DNA from: Limnoperna fortunei | Taxonomy: Eukaryota > Mollusca > Bivalvia > Mytilida > Modiolidae | Length of the DNA stretch: 64,000 bases | Reading direction: 5' to 3' | NCBI GenBank assembly: GCA_944474755.1 | Contig: OX104122.1 | Location: 4,675,223-4,739,222, forward strand | Shown: piece after piece, positions 21,230 through 33,470 of the stretch | How positions within the stretch are numbered: position 1 is the stretch's first letter | Layout: each line of letters opens with the position of its first letter | The notes under the pieces: generated by a model | Database searches by the model: none | Seen by the model: the letters and a program-made list of their open reading frames with translations, nothing else | What the model was told of the DNA's origin: nothing | Translations under genes and position numbers: made by a program

Positions 21230-21530
21230 GTAAAAGAGATGGTCGACATATTGTTGTGTGTCCGTCCGTGCAGCCATTACAAATCTTGTCCGGGATATAA
21301 ATTTTTATCCTTTTCGGTATGCTTTTTGATATTTGGCATGTGGGTAGATTTTAACTAATCGATGTGTCGCATGTCATGGGTGTTGACATTTAATTTGAAA
21401 TTTGACCCCCAAGGTCATCATTGCCTTTTGAGTTACTAGTCTGTGTCCCGGATATTTAACTACTAAAATTGACCCTCCCCCCAAGATCACATCAATGCCT
21501 CTTAAGTGATTGCTTCGCGCCCGGGTTACA
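21230..21530. repeat. Probable dispersed repeat with internal duplication
   Basis: TTGTGTGTCCGTCCGTG followed by TTGTCCGGGATATAA and TTTGGCATGTGGGTAGAT has the look of a repeat I associate with molluscan genomes, from memory. Inside it, GACCCCCAAGGTCATCATTG (about 21404) and a GACCCTCCCCCCAAGATCA segment (about 21471), each followed by a GCCT-TTGAGT-like tail, form a diverged direct repeat. No coding capacity is seen. Confidence 0.35.
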
Positions 21531-21544
21531 ACTTTTTAAATATG

Positions 21545-21650
21545 TTTTTGAGTGTTTGTTTGTTTGTTCAACAATTTTCAGCTGTATGATAGAGTCCAGT
21601 TTTTATTGGGAGTGTAAGCCTGAGTACCCGACCTTCGCTGAAATAGGCTA
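21545..21650 (-). mobile_element. tRNA-derived SINE copy 5, 3' fragment
   Basis: On the minus strand GGGTACTCAGGCTTACACTC, CCAATAAAAACTGGACTC and CAGCTGAAAATTGTTG match the 3' part of copy 4. An (AAAC)n tail follows (GTTTGTTTGTTTG on the plus strand, about 21552-21568), typical of retroposed insertion. The tRNA head is missing. Confidence 0.65.
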
Positions 21651-22493
21651 AGCTTTTCATGTTTCCCATGTAAGTAGATAGTTACTAGACAATGGGTCTC
21701 GTAGAAAATCCAAAAGGGTGACAAAATTAAGTTGACGTTCGTACCTTTTGCAAAACTGAAATCCAAAGGCGAAGGTGGTCTTCGCATCTGGGGCGTTGAC
21801 ATAAAAATAAAGACAATATGATATGACACCGTTAAAAGCTGGGGGTTTTTTTTTGTTTGATTGTTTAGTATTATTTATTATTCATTTATTATCATGAATA
21901 AAAACGAAAGATAAAAATAGATAAGTAAGTTGTTATAACGACTTAAAAATAAAACACAACATGGCACTAACGGGCTTCCGTATCTTGAACCAACAACACA
22001 ACTACACTAACAACCTGATAGAAAGTTCTGAATAATAAATATCCGTGTAACAGTTAAATATGATGTATTAGTTTTTGACATTTAACTCTCATTTGTACGC
22101 TAATTAACCTTTAAATTTTTGCTCTGCGTCTTTATTTGAAATGTAGGTAGCACATTTGATAATGTTTGTCTAAATTCATACCTTATAATTTGTAATAAAA
22201 GTATGACATCAATATATTGACCTACCAAGTAGATGGTTCCGTTTTATACTATTTAATGTCGACATAAATATTTGTAAAAAAACGTGTTCGTTATGTTGTT
22301 ATTTGTTGAACTCATTTGTAGAGAGTTATCGACATATAACACAGATTTCCGCTTAAGCCCTGCCCTGGGATTATTTATTTATCGACATGTTTCTTTCTAA
22401 ACAACACCGTTGAACATGTTTTCTATATATTAGTCATTTATTTCTGCACATACGTCACATTTTGCACACGGTAACAACAAAGTTTTTCTCTGC
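21651..22493. other. AT-rich intergenic sequence
   Basis: A minus-strand frame covers 21578-21829 but overlaps the SINE and has no motif. Nothing else is recognised. Confidence 0.4.
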
Positions 22494-22507
22494 GGGGGGG
22501 GGGGGGG
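22494..22507 (+). repeat. G14 homopolymer
   Basis: Fourteen consecutive G residues follow TCTCTGC. The tract can form G-quadruplex or triplex structure. Its complement C20 lies 306 bp downstream. Confidence 0.95.
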
Positions 22508-22813
22508 ATGTTTAGTATATATTTACTTATATAGTTTCAATCACTTAACAATGTTTGTTATTAATATTAAGGTAAATGTGAATAAGTTTTTCTATCTATA
22601 TAATGGTTGTTTAATATATACACGTGTTTAAAGGGAAGTAGGTCGAACTTACTTACAGATACCGTTTAAGTATATATGTATCATCGTCTAATTGATTGAT
22701 TGATTAATTGATTTTGATTCAGCGAGCAGTATATAATCAAATATATCGAAATGGCATGAATCAATGGAAACTATCAAAGAATGGAGAGCAAAGGAGTGTG
22801 TAAGAGAATCTAG
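22508..22813. other. Spacer between the poly-G and poly-C tracts
   Basis: This is AT-rich sequence with a (GATT)n microsatellite near 22691-22712. No gene is seen. Confidence 0.45.
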
Positions 22814-22833
22814 CCCCCCCCCCCCCCCCCCCC
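22814..22833 (+). repeat. C20 homopolymer
   Basis: Twenty consecutive C residues lie between CTAG and GCTTGTAG. On the minus strand this is poly-G. With G14 at 22494 it could pair as the stem of a 306-base loop when single-stranded. Confidence 0.95.
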
Positions 22834-23383
22834 GCTTGTAGCAACTACTTTTTGAAAGTTACAAGTATCCATATTTTAACCTGACGATCTGTCAATGTGC
22901 CAATAATCCTGTCCACATCCTGGGACACGCTGGGCAACTCTGTGGGTTGAGTTCCGAGAAATTTTTCCAACATCCAGTACATGTATGTATGTTACATGTA
23001 TAAACAATTAATTTACGAATCACAAAAAAAAGAAAACAGTTTTTGACGTTCTTTAGAAATGGATGATTCAATTAAAAATGGTAAGTAATTCTAGTTTAAT
23101 CAAACAAACATAAATGTATACATGTAAACACAATATATCAATTCGTATCGAAAACCAGGTACACAGGATAACAAAAACTTAACATACTTTATCATATTAG
23201 CTTATTTAAACAGAATTGAACTTCAGTGCACTAACGTAAGTATACAGTCAGTTAAGTTATATTACACTTGTTATAATGACTACTCCCCGTTACCTTGACA
23301 AATAATTAATCATTGTACTGAAGATAATTTGCATATTTGTAATACCACTGTAACACAGGGATGCACGGGAATCGGCGTACATA
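22834..23383. other. AT-rich flank of the 80-bp array
   Basis: No gene is recognised. ACATGTATGTATGTTACATGTA near 22980 shares the ACATGT core found in the array that follows. Confidence 0.4.
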
Positions 23384-24640
23384 AAGAACGATAACGGATT
23401 TGGCTGTTTTACATGTACAGCAAGGGCTATAACAGAGTTAGCTGTTCAAGAAGCACAGCAACAACGATAACAGAGTTAGCTGTTTTACATGTACAGCAAG
23501 GGCTACATGTAACAGAGTTAGCTGTTCAAGAAGCACAGCAACAGCGATAACAGATTTGGCTGTTTTACATGTACAGCAAGGATGATAACGGATTTGGCTG
23601 TTTTACATGTACAGCAAGGATGATAACAGAGTTAACTGTTTTACATGTACAGCAAGGGCTACATGTAACAGAGTTAGCTGTTCAAGAAGCACAGCAACAA
23701 CGATAACAGAGTTAGCTGTTTTACATGTACAGCAAGGGCTACATGTAACAGAGTTAGCTGTTCAAGAAGCACAGCAACAACGATAACAGAGTTAGCTGTT
23801 TTACATGTACAGCAAGGGCTACATGTAACAGAGTTAGCTGTTCAAGAAGCACAGCAACAGCGATAACAGAGTTAGCTGTTTTACATGTACAGCAAGGGCT
23901 ACATGTAACAGAGTTAGCTGTTCAAGAAGCACAGCAACAGCGATAACAGAGTTAGCTGTTTTACATGTACAGCAAGGGCTACATGTAACAGAGTTAGCTG
24001 TTCAAGAAGCACAGCAACAGCGATAACAGAGTTAGCTGTTTTACATGTACAGCAAGGGCTACATGTAACAGAGTTAGCTGTTCAAGAAGCACAGCAACAA
24101 CGATAACAGATTTGGCTGTTTTACATGTACAGCAAGGGCTACATGTAACAGAGTTAGCTGTTCAAGAAGCACAGCAACAGCGATAACAGATTTGGCTGTT
24201 TTACATGTACAGCAAGGATGATAACGGATTTGGCTGTTTTACATGTACAGCAAGGATGATAACAGAGTTAGCTGTTTTACATGTACAGCAAGGGCTACAT
24301 GTAACAGAGTTAGCTGTTCAAGAAGCACAGCAACAGCGATAACAGAGTTAGCTGTTTTACATGTACAGCAAGGGCTACATGTAACAGAGTTAGCTGTTCA
24401 AGAAGCACAGCAACAGCGATAACAGAGTTAGCTGTTTTACATGTACAGCAAGGGCTACATGTAACAGAGTTAGCTGTTCAAGAAGCACAGCAACAACGAT
24501 AACAGATTTGGCTGTTTTACATGTACAGCAAGGATGATAACGGATTTGGCTGTTTTACATGTACAGCAAGGGCTATAACAGAGTTAGCTGTTTAAGAAGC
24601 ACAGCAACAACGATAACAGATTTAGTTGTTTTACATGTAC
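23384..24640. repeat. 80-bp dimeric minisatellite (about 16 units)
   Basis: The regular unit consists of two related halves of about 40 bp: ATAACAGAGTTAGCTGTTTT with ACATGTACAGCAAGGG, and GTAACAGAGTTAGCTGTTCA with AGAAGCACAGCAAC. The full 80-bp period is clear at 23881-24120. Edge units are shorter, single-half variants with GATTTGGCTG. GCTGT-TTTACATGT-ACAGC gives each A half a small hairpin. Confidence 0.93.
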
Positions 24641-24658
24641 AGCTACATACATGTAGCT
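24641..24658. repeat. 18-bp palindrome at the array end
   Basis: AGCTACAT-AC-ATGTAGCT has perfect 8-bp arms with a 2-base spacer and sits exactly where the 80-bp array stops. It uses the same ACATGT and AGCT elements as the array. Confidence 0.7.
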
Positions 24659-24915
24659 TTCTAATCTCAACTTATAACATATTCGTTGATTCCTGTCGTA
24701 AAAAAAAAACATCCTAACATTCGGAATTTATTAAATGTCTAATGTCTTATTTTGCTTCTTTCACTTTGGTAAGAGATTACATGTTGCATAATGGGTTACA
24801 ACACGATATTTGGAAGACGTGCCTAGGTATACAAATTAATGACGTCAATCAGTGATTTTCTTGTTGCAAACATGTTTAAAGAACGACGAGTTGATGGAGA
24901 TAAAAGGTAAACAAT
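24659..24915. other. Junction between the two satellite arrays
   Basis: This is about 260 bp of AT-rich sequence with no gene. A TGACGTCA octamer lies at 24840-24847 but is not informative alone. The 73-bp satellite begins abruptly after GGTAAACAAT. Confidence 0.5.
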
Positions 24916-26900
24916 ACAACAGAGATACGTCTTTAGTCTTAATCATCAATTCCGACTGCATTTATTTTAATTCCATACTTTAAACATTACAACAGAGATA
25001 CGTCTTTAGTCTTAATCATCAATTCCGGCTGCATTTATTTTAATTCCATACTTTAAACATTACAACAGAGATACATCTTTAGTCTTAATCATCAATTCCG
25101 ACTGCATTTATTTTAATTCCATACTTTAAACATTACAACAGAGATACGTCTTTAGTCTTAATCATCAATTCCGACTGCATTTATTTTAATTCCATACTTT
25201 AAACATTACAACAGAGATACGTCTTTAGTCTTAATCATCAATTAATTCCGGCTGCTTTTATTTTAATTCCATACTTTAAACATTACAACAGAGATACGTC
25301 TTTAGTCTTAATCATCAATTCCGACTGAATTTATTTTAATTCCATACTTTAAACATTACAACAGAGATACGTCTTTAGTCTTAATTATCAATTCCGACTG
25401 CATTTATTTTAATTCCATACTTTAAACATTACAACAGAGATACGTCTTTAGTCTTAATCATCAATTCCGACTGCATTTATTTTAATTCCATACTTTAAAC
25501 ATTACAACAGAGATACGTCTTTAGTCTTAATCATCAATTAATTCCGGCTGCTTTTATTTTAATTCCATACTTTAAACATTACAACAGAGATACGTCTTTA
25601 GTCTTAATCATCAATTCCGACTGCATTGATTTTAATTCCATACTTTAAACATTACAACAGAGATACGTCTTTATCCTTAATCATCAATTCCGACTGCATG
25701 TATTTTAATTCCATACTTTAAACATTACAACAGAGATACGTCTTAAGTCTTAATCATCAATTCCGACTGCATTTATTTTAATTCCATACTTTAAACATTA
25801 CAACGCAGATACGTCTTTAGTCTTAATCATCAATTCCGACTGCTTTTATTTTAATTCCATACTTTAAACATTACAACAGAGATACGTCTTTAGTCTTAAT
25901 CATCAATTCCGACTGCATTTATTTTAATTCCATACTTTAAACATTACAACAGAGATACGTCTTTAGTCTTAATCATCAATTCCGACTGCATTTATTTCAA
26001 TTCCATACTTTAAACATTACAACAGAGATACGTCTTTAGTCTTAATCATCAATTCGGACTGCATTATTTTAATTCCATACTTTAAACATTACAACAGAGA
26101 TACGTCTTTAGTCTTAATCATCAATTCCGACTGCATTTATTTCAATTCCATACTTTAAACATTACAACAGAGATACGTCTTTAGTCTTAATCATCACTTC
26201 CGACTGCATGTATTTTAATTCCATACTTTAAACATTACAACAGAGATACGTCTTTAGTCTTAATCATCAATTCCGACTGCATTTATTTTAATTCCATACT
26301 TTAAACATTACAACAGAGATACGTCTTTAGTCTTAATCATCAATTCCGACTGCATTTATTTTAATTCCATACTTTAAACATTACAACGGAGATACGTCTT
26401 TAGTCTTAATCATCAATTCCGACTGCTTTCATTTTAATTCCATACTTTAAACATTACAACAGAGATACGTCTTTAGTCTTAATCATTCATCAATTCCGAC
26501 TGCATTTATTTTAATTCCATACTTTAAACATTACAACAGAGATACGTCTTTAGTCTTAATCATCAATTCCGACTGCTTTTATTTTAATTCCATACTTTAA
26601 ACATTACAACGGAGATACGTCTTTAGTCTTAATCATCAATTCCGACTGCATTTATTTTAATTCCATACTTTAAACATTACAACAGAGATACGTCTTTAGT
26701 CTTAATCATCAATTCCGACTGCTTTTATTTTAATTCCATACTTTAAACATTACAACAGAGATACGTCTTTAGTCCTAATCATCAATTCCGACTGCATTTA
26801 TTTTAATTCCATACTTTAAACATTACAACGGAGATACGTCTTTAGTCTTAATCATCAATTCCTACTGCATTTATTTTAATTCCATACTTTAAACATTACA

Positions 26901-29820
26901 TCAGAGATACGTCTTTAGGCTTAATCATCAATTCCGACTGCATTTATTTTATTTCCATACTTTAAACATTAAAACGGAGATACGTCTTTAGTCTTAATCA
27001 TCAATTCCGACTGCATTTATTTTAATTCCATACTTTAAACATTAAAACGGAGATACGTCTTTAGTCTTAATCATCAATTCCGACTGCTTTTATTTTAATT
27101 CCATACTTTAAACATTACAACGGAGATACGTCTTTAGTCTTAATCATCAATTCCGACTGCATTTATTTTAATTCCATACTTTAAACATTACAACAGAGAT
27201 ACGTCTTTAGTCTTAATCATCAATTCCGACTGCATTTATTTTAATTCCATACTTTAAACATTACAACAGAGATACGTCTTTAGTCTTAATCATCGATTAC
27301 GACTGCTTTTATTTTAATTCCATACTTTAAACATTACAACGGAGATACGTCTTTAGTCTTAATCATCAATTCCGACTGCATTTATTTTAATTCCATACTT
27401 TAAACATTACAACGGAGATACGTCTTTAGTCTTAATCATCAATTCCGACTGCATTTATTTTAATTCCATACTTTAAACATTACAACAGAGATACGTCTTT
27501 AGTCTTAATTATCAATTCCGACTGCATTCATTTTAATTCCATACTTTAAACATTACAACAGAGATTCGTCTTTAGTCTTAATCATCAATGCCGACTGCTT
27601 TTATTTTAATTCCATACTTTAAACATTACAACAGAGATACGTCTTTAGTCTTAATCATCAATTCCGACTGCATTTATTTTAATTCCATACTTTAAACATT
27701 ACAACAGAGATACGTCTTTAGTCTTAATCATCAATTCCGACTGCATTTATTTTAATTCCATACTTTAAACATTACAACAGAGATTCGTCTTTAGTCTTAA
27801 TCATCAATTCCGACTGCATGTATTTTAATTCCATACTTTAAACATTAGAACAGATATACGTCTTTAGTCTTAATCATCAATTCCGACTGCTTTTATTTTA
27901 ATTCCATACTTTAAACATTACAACAGAGATACGTCTTTAGTCTTAATCATCAATTCCGACTGCATTTATTTTAATTCCATACTTTAAACATTACAACAGA
28001 GATACGTCTTTAGTCTTAATCATCAATTCCGACTGCATTTATTTTAATTCCATACTTTAAACATTACAACAGAGATACGTCTTTAGTCTTAATCATCAAT
28101 TCCGACTGCATTTATTTTAATTCCATACTTTAAACATTACAATAGAGATACGTCTTTAGTCTTAATCATCGATTACGACTGCTTTTATTTTAATTCCATA
28201 CTTTAAACATTACAACGGAGATACGTCTTTAGTCTGAATCATCAATTCCGACTGCATTTATTTTAATTCCATACTTTAAACATTACAACGGAGATACGTC
28301 TTTAGTCTTAATCATCAATTCCGACTGCATTTATTTTAATTCCATACTTTAAACATTACAACAGAGATACGTCTTTAGTCTTAATCATCAATTCCGACTG
28401 CATTAATTTTAATTCCATACTTTAAACATTACAACAGAGATACGTCTTTAGTCTTAATTATCAATTCCGACTGCTTTTATTTTAATTCCATACTTTAAAA
28501 ATTGCAACAGAGATACGTCTTTAGTCTTAATTATCAATTCCGACTGCATTTATTTTTATTCCACACTTTAAACATTACAACAGAGATACGTCTTTAGTCT
28601 TAATAATCAATTCCGACTGCTTTTATTTTAATTCCATACTTTAAACATTACAACAGAGATACGTCTTTAGTCTTAATCATCAATTCCGACTGCATTTATT
28701 TTAATTCCATACTTTAAACATTACAACAGAGATACGTCCCTAGTCTTAATTATCAATTCCGACTGCATTTATTTTAATTCCATACTTTAAACATTACAAC
28801 AGAGATACGTCTTTAGTCTTAATCATCAATTCCGACAGCATTTATTTTGATTCCATACTTTAAACATTACAACAAAGATACGTCTTTAGACTTAATTATC
28901 AATTCCGACTGCATTTATTTTAATTCCATACTTTAAACATTACAACAGAGATACGTCTTTAGTCTTAATCATCAATTCCGACTGCTTTTATTTTAATTCC
29001 ATACTTTAAACATTACAACAGAGATACGTCTTTAGTCTTAATCATCAATTCCGACTGCATTTATTTTAATTCCATACTTTAAACATTACAACGGAGATAC
29101 GTCTTTAGTCTTAATCATCAATTCCGACTGCATTTATTTTAATTCCATACTTTAAACATTACAACAGAGATACGTCTTTAGTCTTAATCATCAATTCCGA
29201 CTGCTTTTATTTTAATTCCATACTTTAAAAATTACAACAGAGATACGTCTTTAGTCTTAATTATCAATTCCGACTGCATTTATTTTTATTCCATACTTTA
29301 AACATTACAACAGAGATACGTCTTTAGTCTTAATCATCAATTCCGACTGCTTTTATTTTAATTCCATACTTTAAACATTACAACAGAGATACGTCTTTAG
29401 TCTTAATCATCAATTCCGACTGCATTTATTTTAATTCCATACTTTAAACATTACAATGGAGATACGTCTCTAGTCTTAATCATCAATTTCGACTGCATTT
29501 ATTTTAATTCCATACTTTAAACATTACAACAGAGATACGTCTTTAGTCTTAATCATCAAATCCGACTGCATTTATTTTAATTCCATACTTTAAACATTAC
29601 AACAGAGATACGTCTTTAGTCTTAATTATCAATTCCGACTGCATTCATTTTAATTCCATACTTTAAACATTACAACAGAGATACGTCTTTAGTCCTAATC
29701 ATCAATTCCGACTGCATTTATTTTAATTCCATACTTTAAACATTACAACGGAGATACGTCTTTAGTCTTAATCATCAATTCCGACTGCATTTATTTTAAT
29801 TCCATACTTTAAACATTACA
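26901..29820. repeat. Higher-order block of the satellite, 40 monomers
   Basis: The rare variant TCAGAGATACGTCTTTAGGC occurs at 26901 and 29821, exactly 2920 bp or 40 x 73 apart. It is followed both times by TTTATTTTATTTCCATAC and AAAACGGAG variants. The blocks therefore duplicated as units. Confidence 0.85.
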
Positions 29821-32800
29821 TCAGAGATACGTCTTTAGGCTTAATCATCAATTCCGACTTCATTTATTTTATTTCCATACTTTAAACATTAAAACGGAGA
29901 TACGTCTTTAGTCTTAATCATCAATTCCGACTGCATTTATTTTAATTCCATACTTTAAACATTAAAACGGAGATACGTCTTTAGTCTTAATCATCAATTC
30001 CGACTGCTTTTATTTTAATTCCATACTTTAAACATTACAACGGAGATACGTCTTTAGTCTTAATCATCAATTCCGACTGCATTTATTTTAATTCCATACT
30101 TTAAACATTACAACAGAGATACGTCTTTAGTCTTAATCATCAATTCCGACTGCATTTATTTTAATTCCATACTTTAAACATTACAACAGAGATACGTCTT
30201 TAGTCTTAATCATCGATTACGACTGCTTTTATTTTAATTCCATACTTTAAACATTACAACGGAGATACGTCTTTAGTCTTAATCATCAATTCCGACTGCA
30301 TTTATTTTAATTCCATACTTTAAACATTACAACGGAGATACGTCTTTAGTCTTAATCATCAATTCCGACTGCATTTATTTTAATTCCATACTTTAAACAT
30401 TACAACAGAGATACGTCTTTAGTCTTAATTATCAATTCCGACTGCATTCATTTTAATTCCATACTTTAAACATTACAACAGAGATTCGTCTTTAGTCTTA
30501 ATTATCAATGCCGACTGCTTTTATTTTAATTCCATACTTTAAACATTACAACAGAGATACGTCTTTAGTCTTAATCATCAATTCCGACTGCATTTATTTT
30601 AATTCCATACTTTAAACATTACAACAGAGATACGTCTTTAGTCTTAATCATCAATTCCGACTGCATTTATTTTAATTCCATACTTTAAACATTACAACAG
30701 AGATTCGTCTTTAGTCTTAATCATCAATTCCGACTGCATGTATTTTAATTCCATACTTTAAACATTAGAACAGAGATACGTCTTTAGTCTTAATCATCAA
30801 TTCCGACTGCATGTATTTTAATTCCATACTTTAAACATTAGAACAGAGATACGTCTTTAGTCTTAATCATCAATTCCGACTGCTTTTATTTTAATTCCAT
30901 ACTTTAAACATTACAACGGGGATACGTCTTTAGTCTAAATCATCAATTCCGACTGCTTTTATTTTAATTCCATACTTTAAACATTACAACGGAGATACGT
31001 CTTTAGTCTTAATCATCAATTCCGACTGCATTTATTTTAATTCCATACTTTAAACATTACAACGGAGATACGTCTTTAGTCTTAATCATCAATTCCGACT
31101 GCATTTATTTTAATTCCATACTTTAAACATTACAACAGAGATACGTCTTTAGTCTTAATTATCAATTCCGACTGCATTCATTTTAATTCCATACTTTAAA
31201 CATTACAACAGAGATTCGTCTTTAGTCTTAATCATCAATGCCGACTGCTTTTATTTTAATTCCATACTTTAAACATTACAACAGAGATACGTCTTTAGTC
31301 TTAATCATCAATTCCGACTGCATTTATTTTAATTCCATACTTTAAACATTACAACAGAGATACGTCTTTAGTCTTAATCATCAATTCCGACTGCATTTAT
31401 TTTAATTCCATGCTTTAAACATTACAACAGAGATTCGTCTTTAGTCTTAATCATCAATTCCGACTGCATGTATTTTAATTCCATACTTTAAACATTAGAA
31501 CAGAGATACGTCTTTAGTCTTAATCATCAATTCCGACTGCTTTTATTTTAATTCCATACTTTAAACATTACAACAGAGATACGTCTTTAGTCTTAATCAT
31601 CAATTCCGACTGCATTTATTTTAATTCCATACTTTAAACATTACAACAGAGATACGTCTTTAGTCTTAATCATCAATTCCGACTGCATTTATTTTAATTC
31701 CATACTTTAAACATTACAACAGAGATACGTCTTTAGTCTTAATCATCAATTCCGACTGCATTTATTTTAATTCCATACTTTAAACATTACAATAGAGATA
31801 CGTCTTTAGTCTTAATCATCGATTACGACTGCTTTTATTTTAATTCCATACTTTAAACATTACAACGGAGATACCTCTTTAGTCTGAATCATCAATTCCG
31901 ACTGCATTTATTTTAATTCCATACTTTAAACATTACAACGGAGATACGTCTTTAGTCTTAATCATCAATTCCGACTGCATTTATTTTAATTCCATACTTT
32001 AAACATTACAACAGAGATACGTCTTTAGTCTTAATCATCAATTCCGACTGCATTAATTTTAATTCCATACTTTAAACATTACAACAGAGATACGTCTTTA
32101 GTCTTAATTATCAATTCCGACTGCTTTTATTTTAATTCCATACTTTAAAAATTGCAACAGAGATACGTCTTTAGTCTTAATTATCAATTCCGACTGCATT
32201 TATTTTTATTCCACACTTTAAACATTACAACAGAGATACGTCTTTAGTCTTAATAATCAATTCCGACTGCTTTTATTTTAATTCCATACTTTAAACATTA
32301 CAACAGAGATACGTCTTTAGTCTTAATCATCAATTCCGACTGCATTTATTTTAATTCCATACTTTAAACATTACAACGGAGATACGTCCCTAGTCTTAAT
32401 TATCAATTCCGACTGCATTTATTTTAATTCCATACTTTAAACATTACAACAGAGATACGTCTTTAGTCTTAATCATCAATTCCGACAGCATTTATTTTGA
32501 TTCCATACTTTAAACATTACAACAAAGATACGTCTTTAGACTTAATTATCAATTCCGACTGCATTTATTTTAATTCCATACTTTAAACATTACAACAGAG
32601 ATACGTCTTTAGTCTTAATCATCAATTCCGACTGCTTTTATTTTAATTCCATACTTTAAACATTACAACAGAGATACGTCTTTAGTCTTAATCATCAATT
32701 CCGACTGCATTTATTTTAATTCCATACTTTAAACATTACAACGGAGATACGTCTTTAGTCTTAATCATCAATTCCGACTGCATTTATTTTAATTCCATAC

Positions 32801-33470
32801 TTTAAACATTACAACAGAGATACGTCTTTAGTCTTAATCATCAATTCCGACTGCTTTTATTTTAATTCCATACTTTAAAAATTACAACAGAGATACGTCT
32901 TTAGTCTTAATTATCAATTCCGACTGCATTTATTTTTATTCCATACTTTAAACATTACAACAGAGATACGTCTTTAGTCTTAATCATCAATTCCGACTGC
33001 TTTTATTTTAATTCCATACTTTAAACATTACAACAGAGATACGTCTTTAGTCTTAATCATCAATTCCGACTGCATTTATTTTAATTCCATACTTTAAACA
33101 TTACAATGGAGATACGTCTCTAGTCTTAATCATCAATTTCGACTGCATTTATTTTAATTCCATACTTTAAACATTACAACAGAGATACGTCTTTAGTCTT
33201 AATCATCAAATCCGACTGCATTTATTTTAATTCCATACTTTAAACATTACAACAGAGATACGTCTTTAGTCTTAATTATCAATTCCGACTGCATTCATTT
33301 TAATTCCATACTTTAAACATTACAACAGAGATACGTCTTTAGTCCTAATCATCAATTCCGACTGCATTTATTTTAATTCCATACTTTAAACATTACAACG
33401 GAGATACGTCTTTAGTCTTAATCATCAATTCCGACTGCATTTATTTTAATTCCATACTTTAAACATTACA
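29821..33470. repeat. Higher-order block of the satellite, 50 monomers
   Basis: The same variant recurs at 33471, 3650 bp or 50 x 73 from 29821. This block is 10 monomers longer than the preceding one. The extra units lie around 30770-31500, where GCATGTATT and TTAGAACAGAG monomers are repeated. The AAAATTGCAACAG marker recurs at 28498, 32148 and 35068 with the same 3650 and 2920 spacing. Confidence 0.8.

Noticed and set aside
21469..21829. Overlapping frames on both strands
   Set aside because: They cover a probable dispersed repeat and SINE copy 5 and show no domain.
24840..24847. TGACGTCA cyclic-AMP response element
   Set aside because: A single octamer is expected about once by chance in a window of this size, and no promoter is visible.
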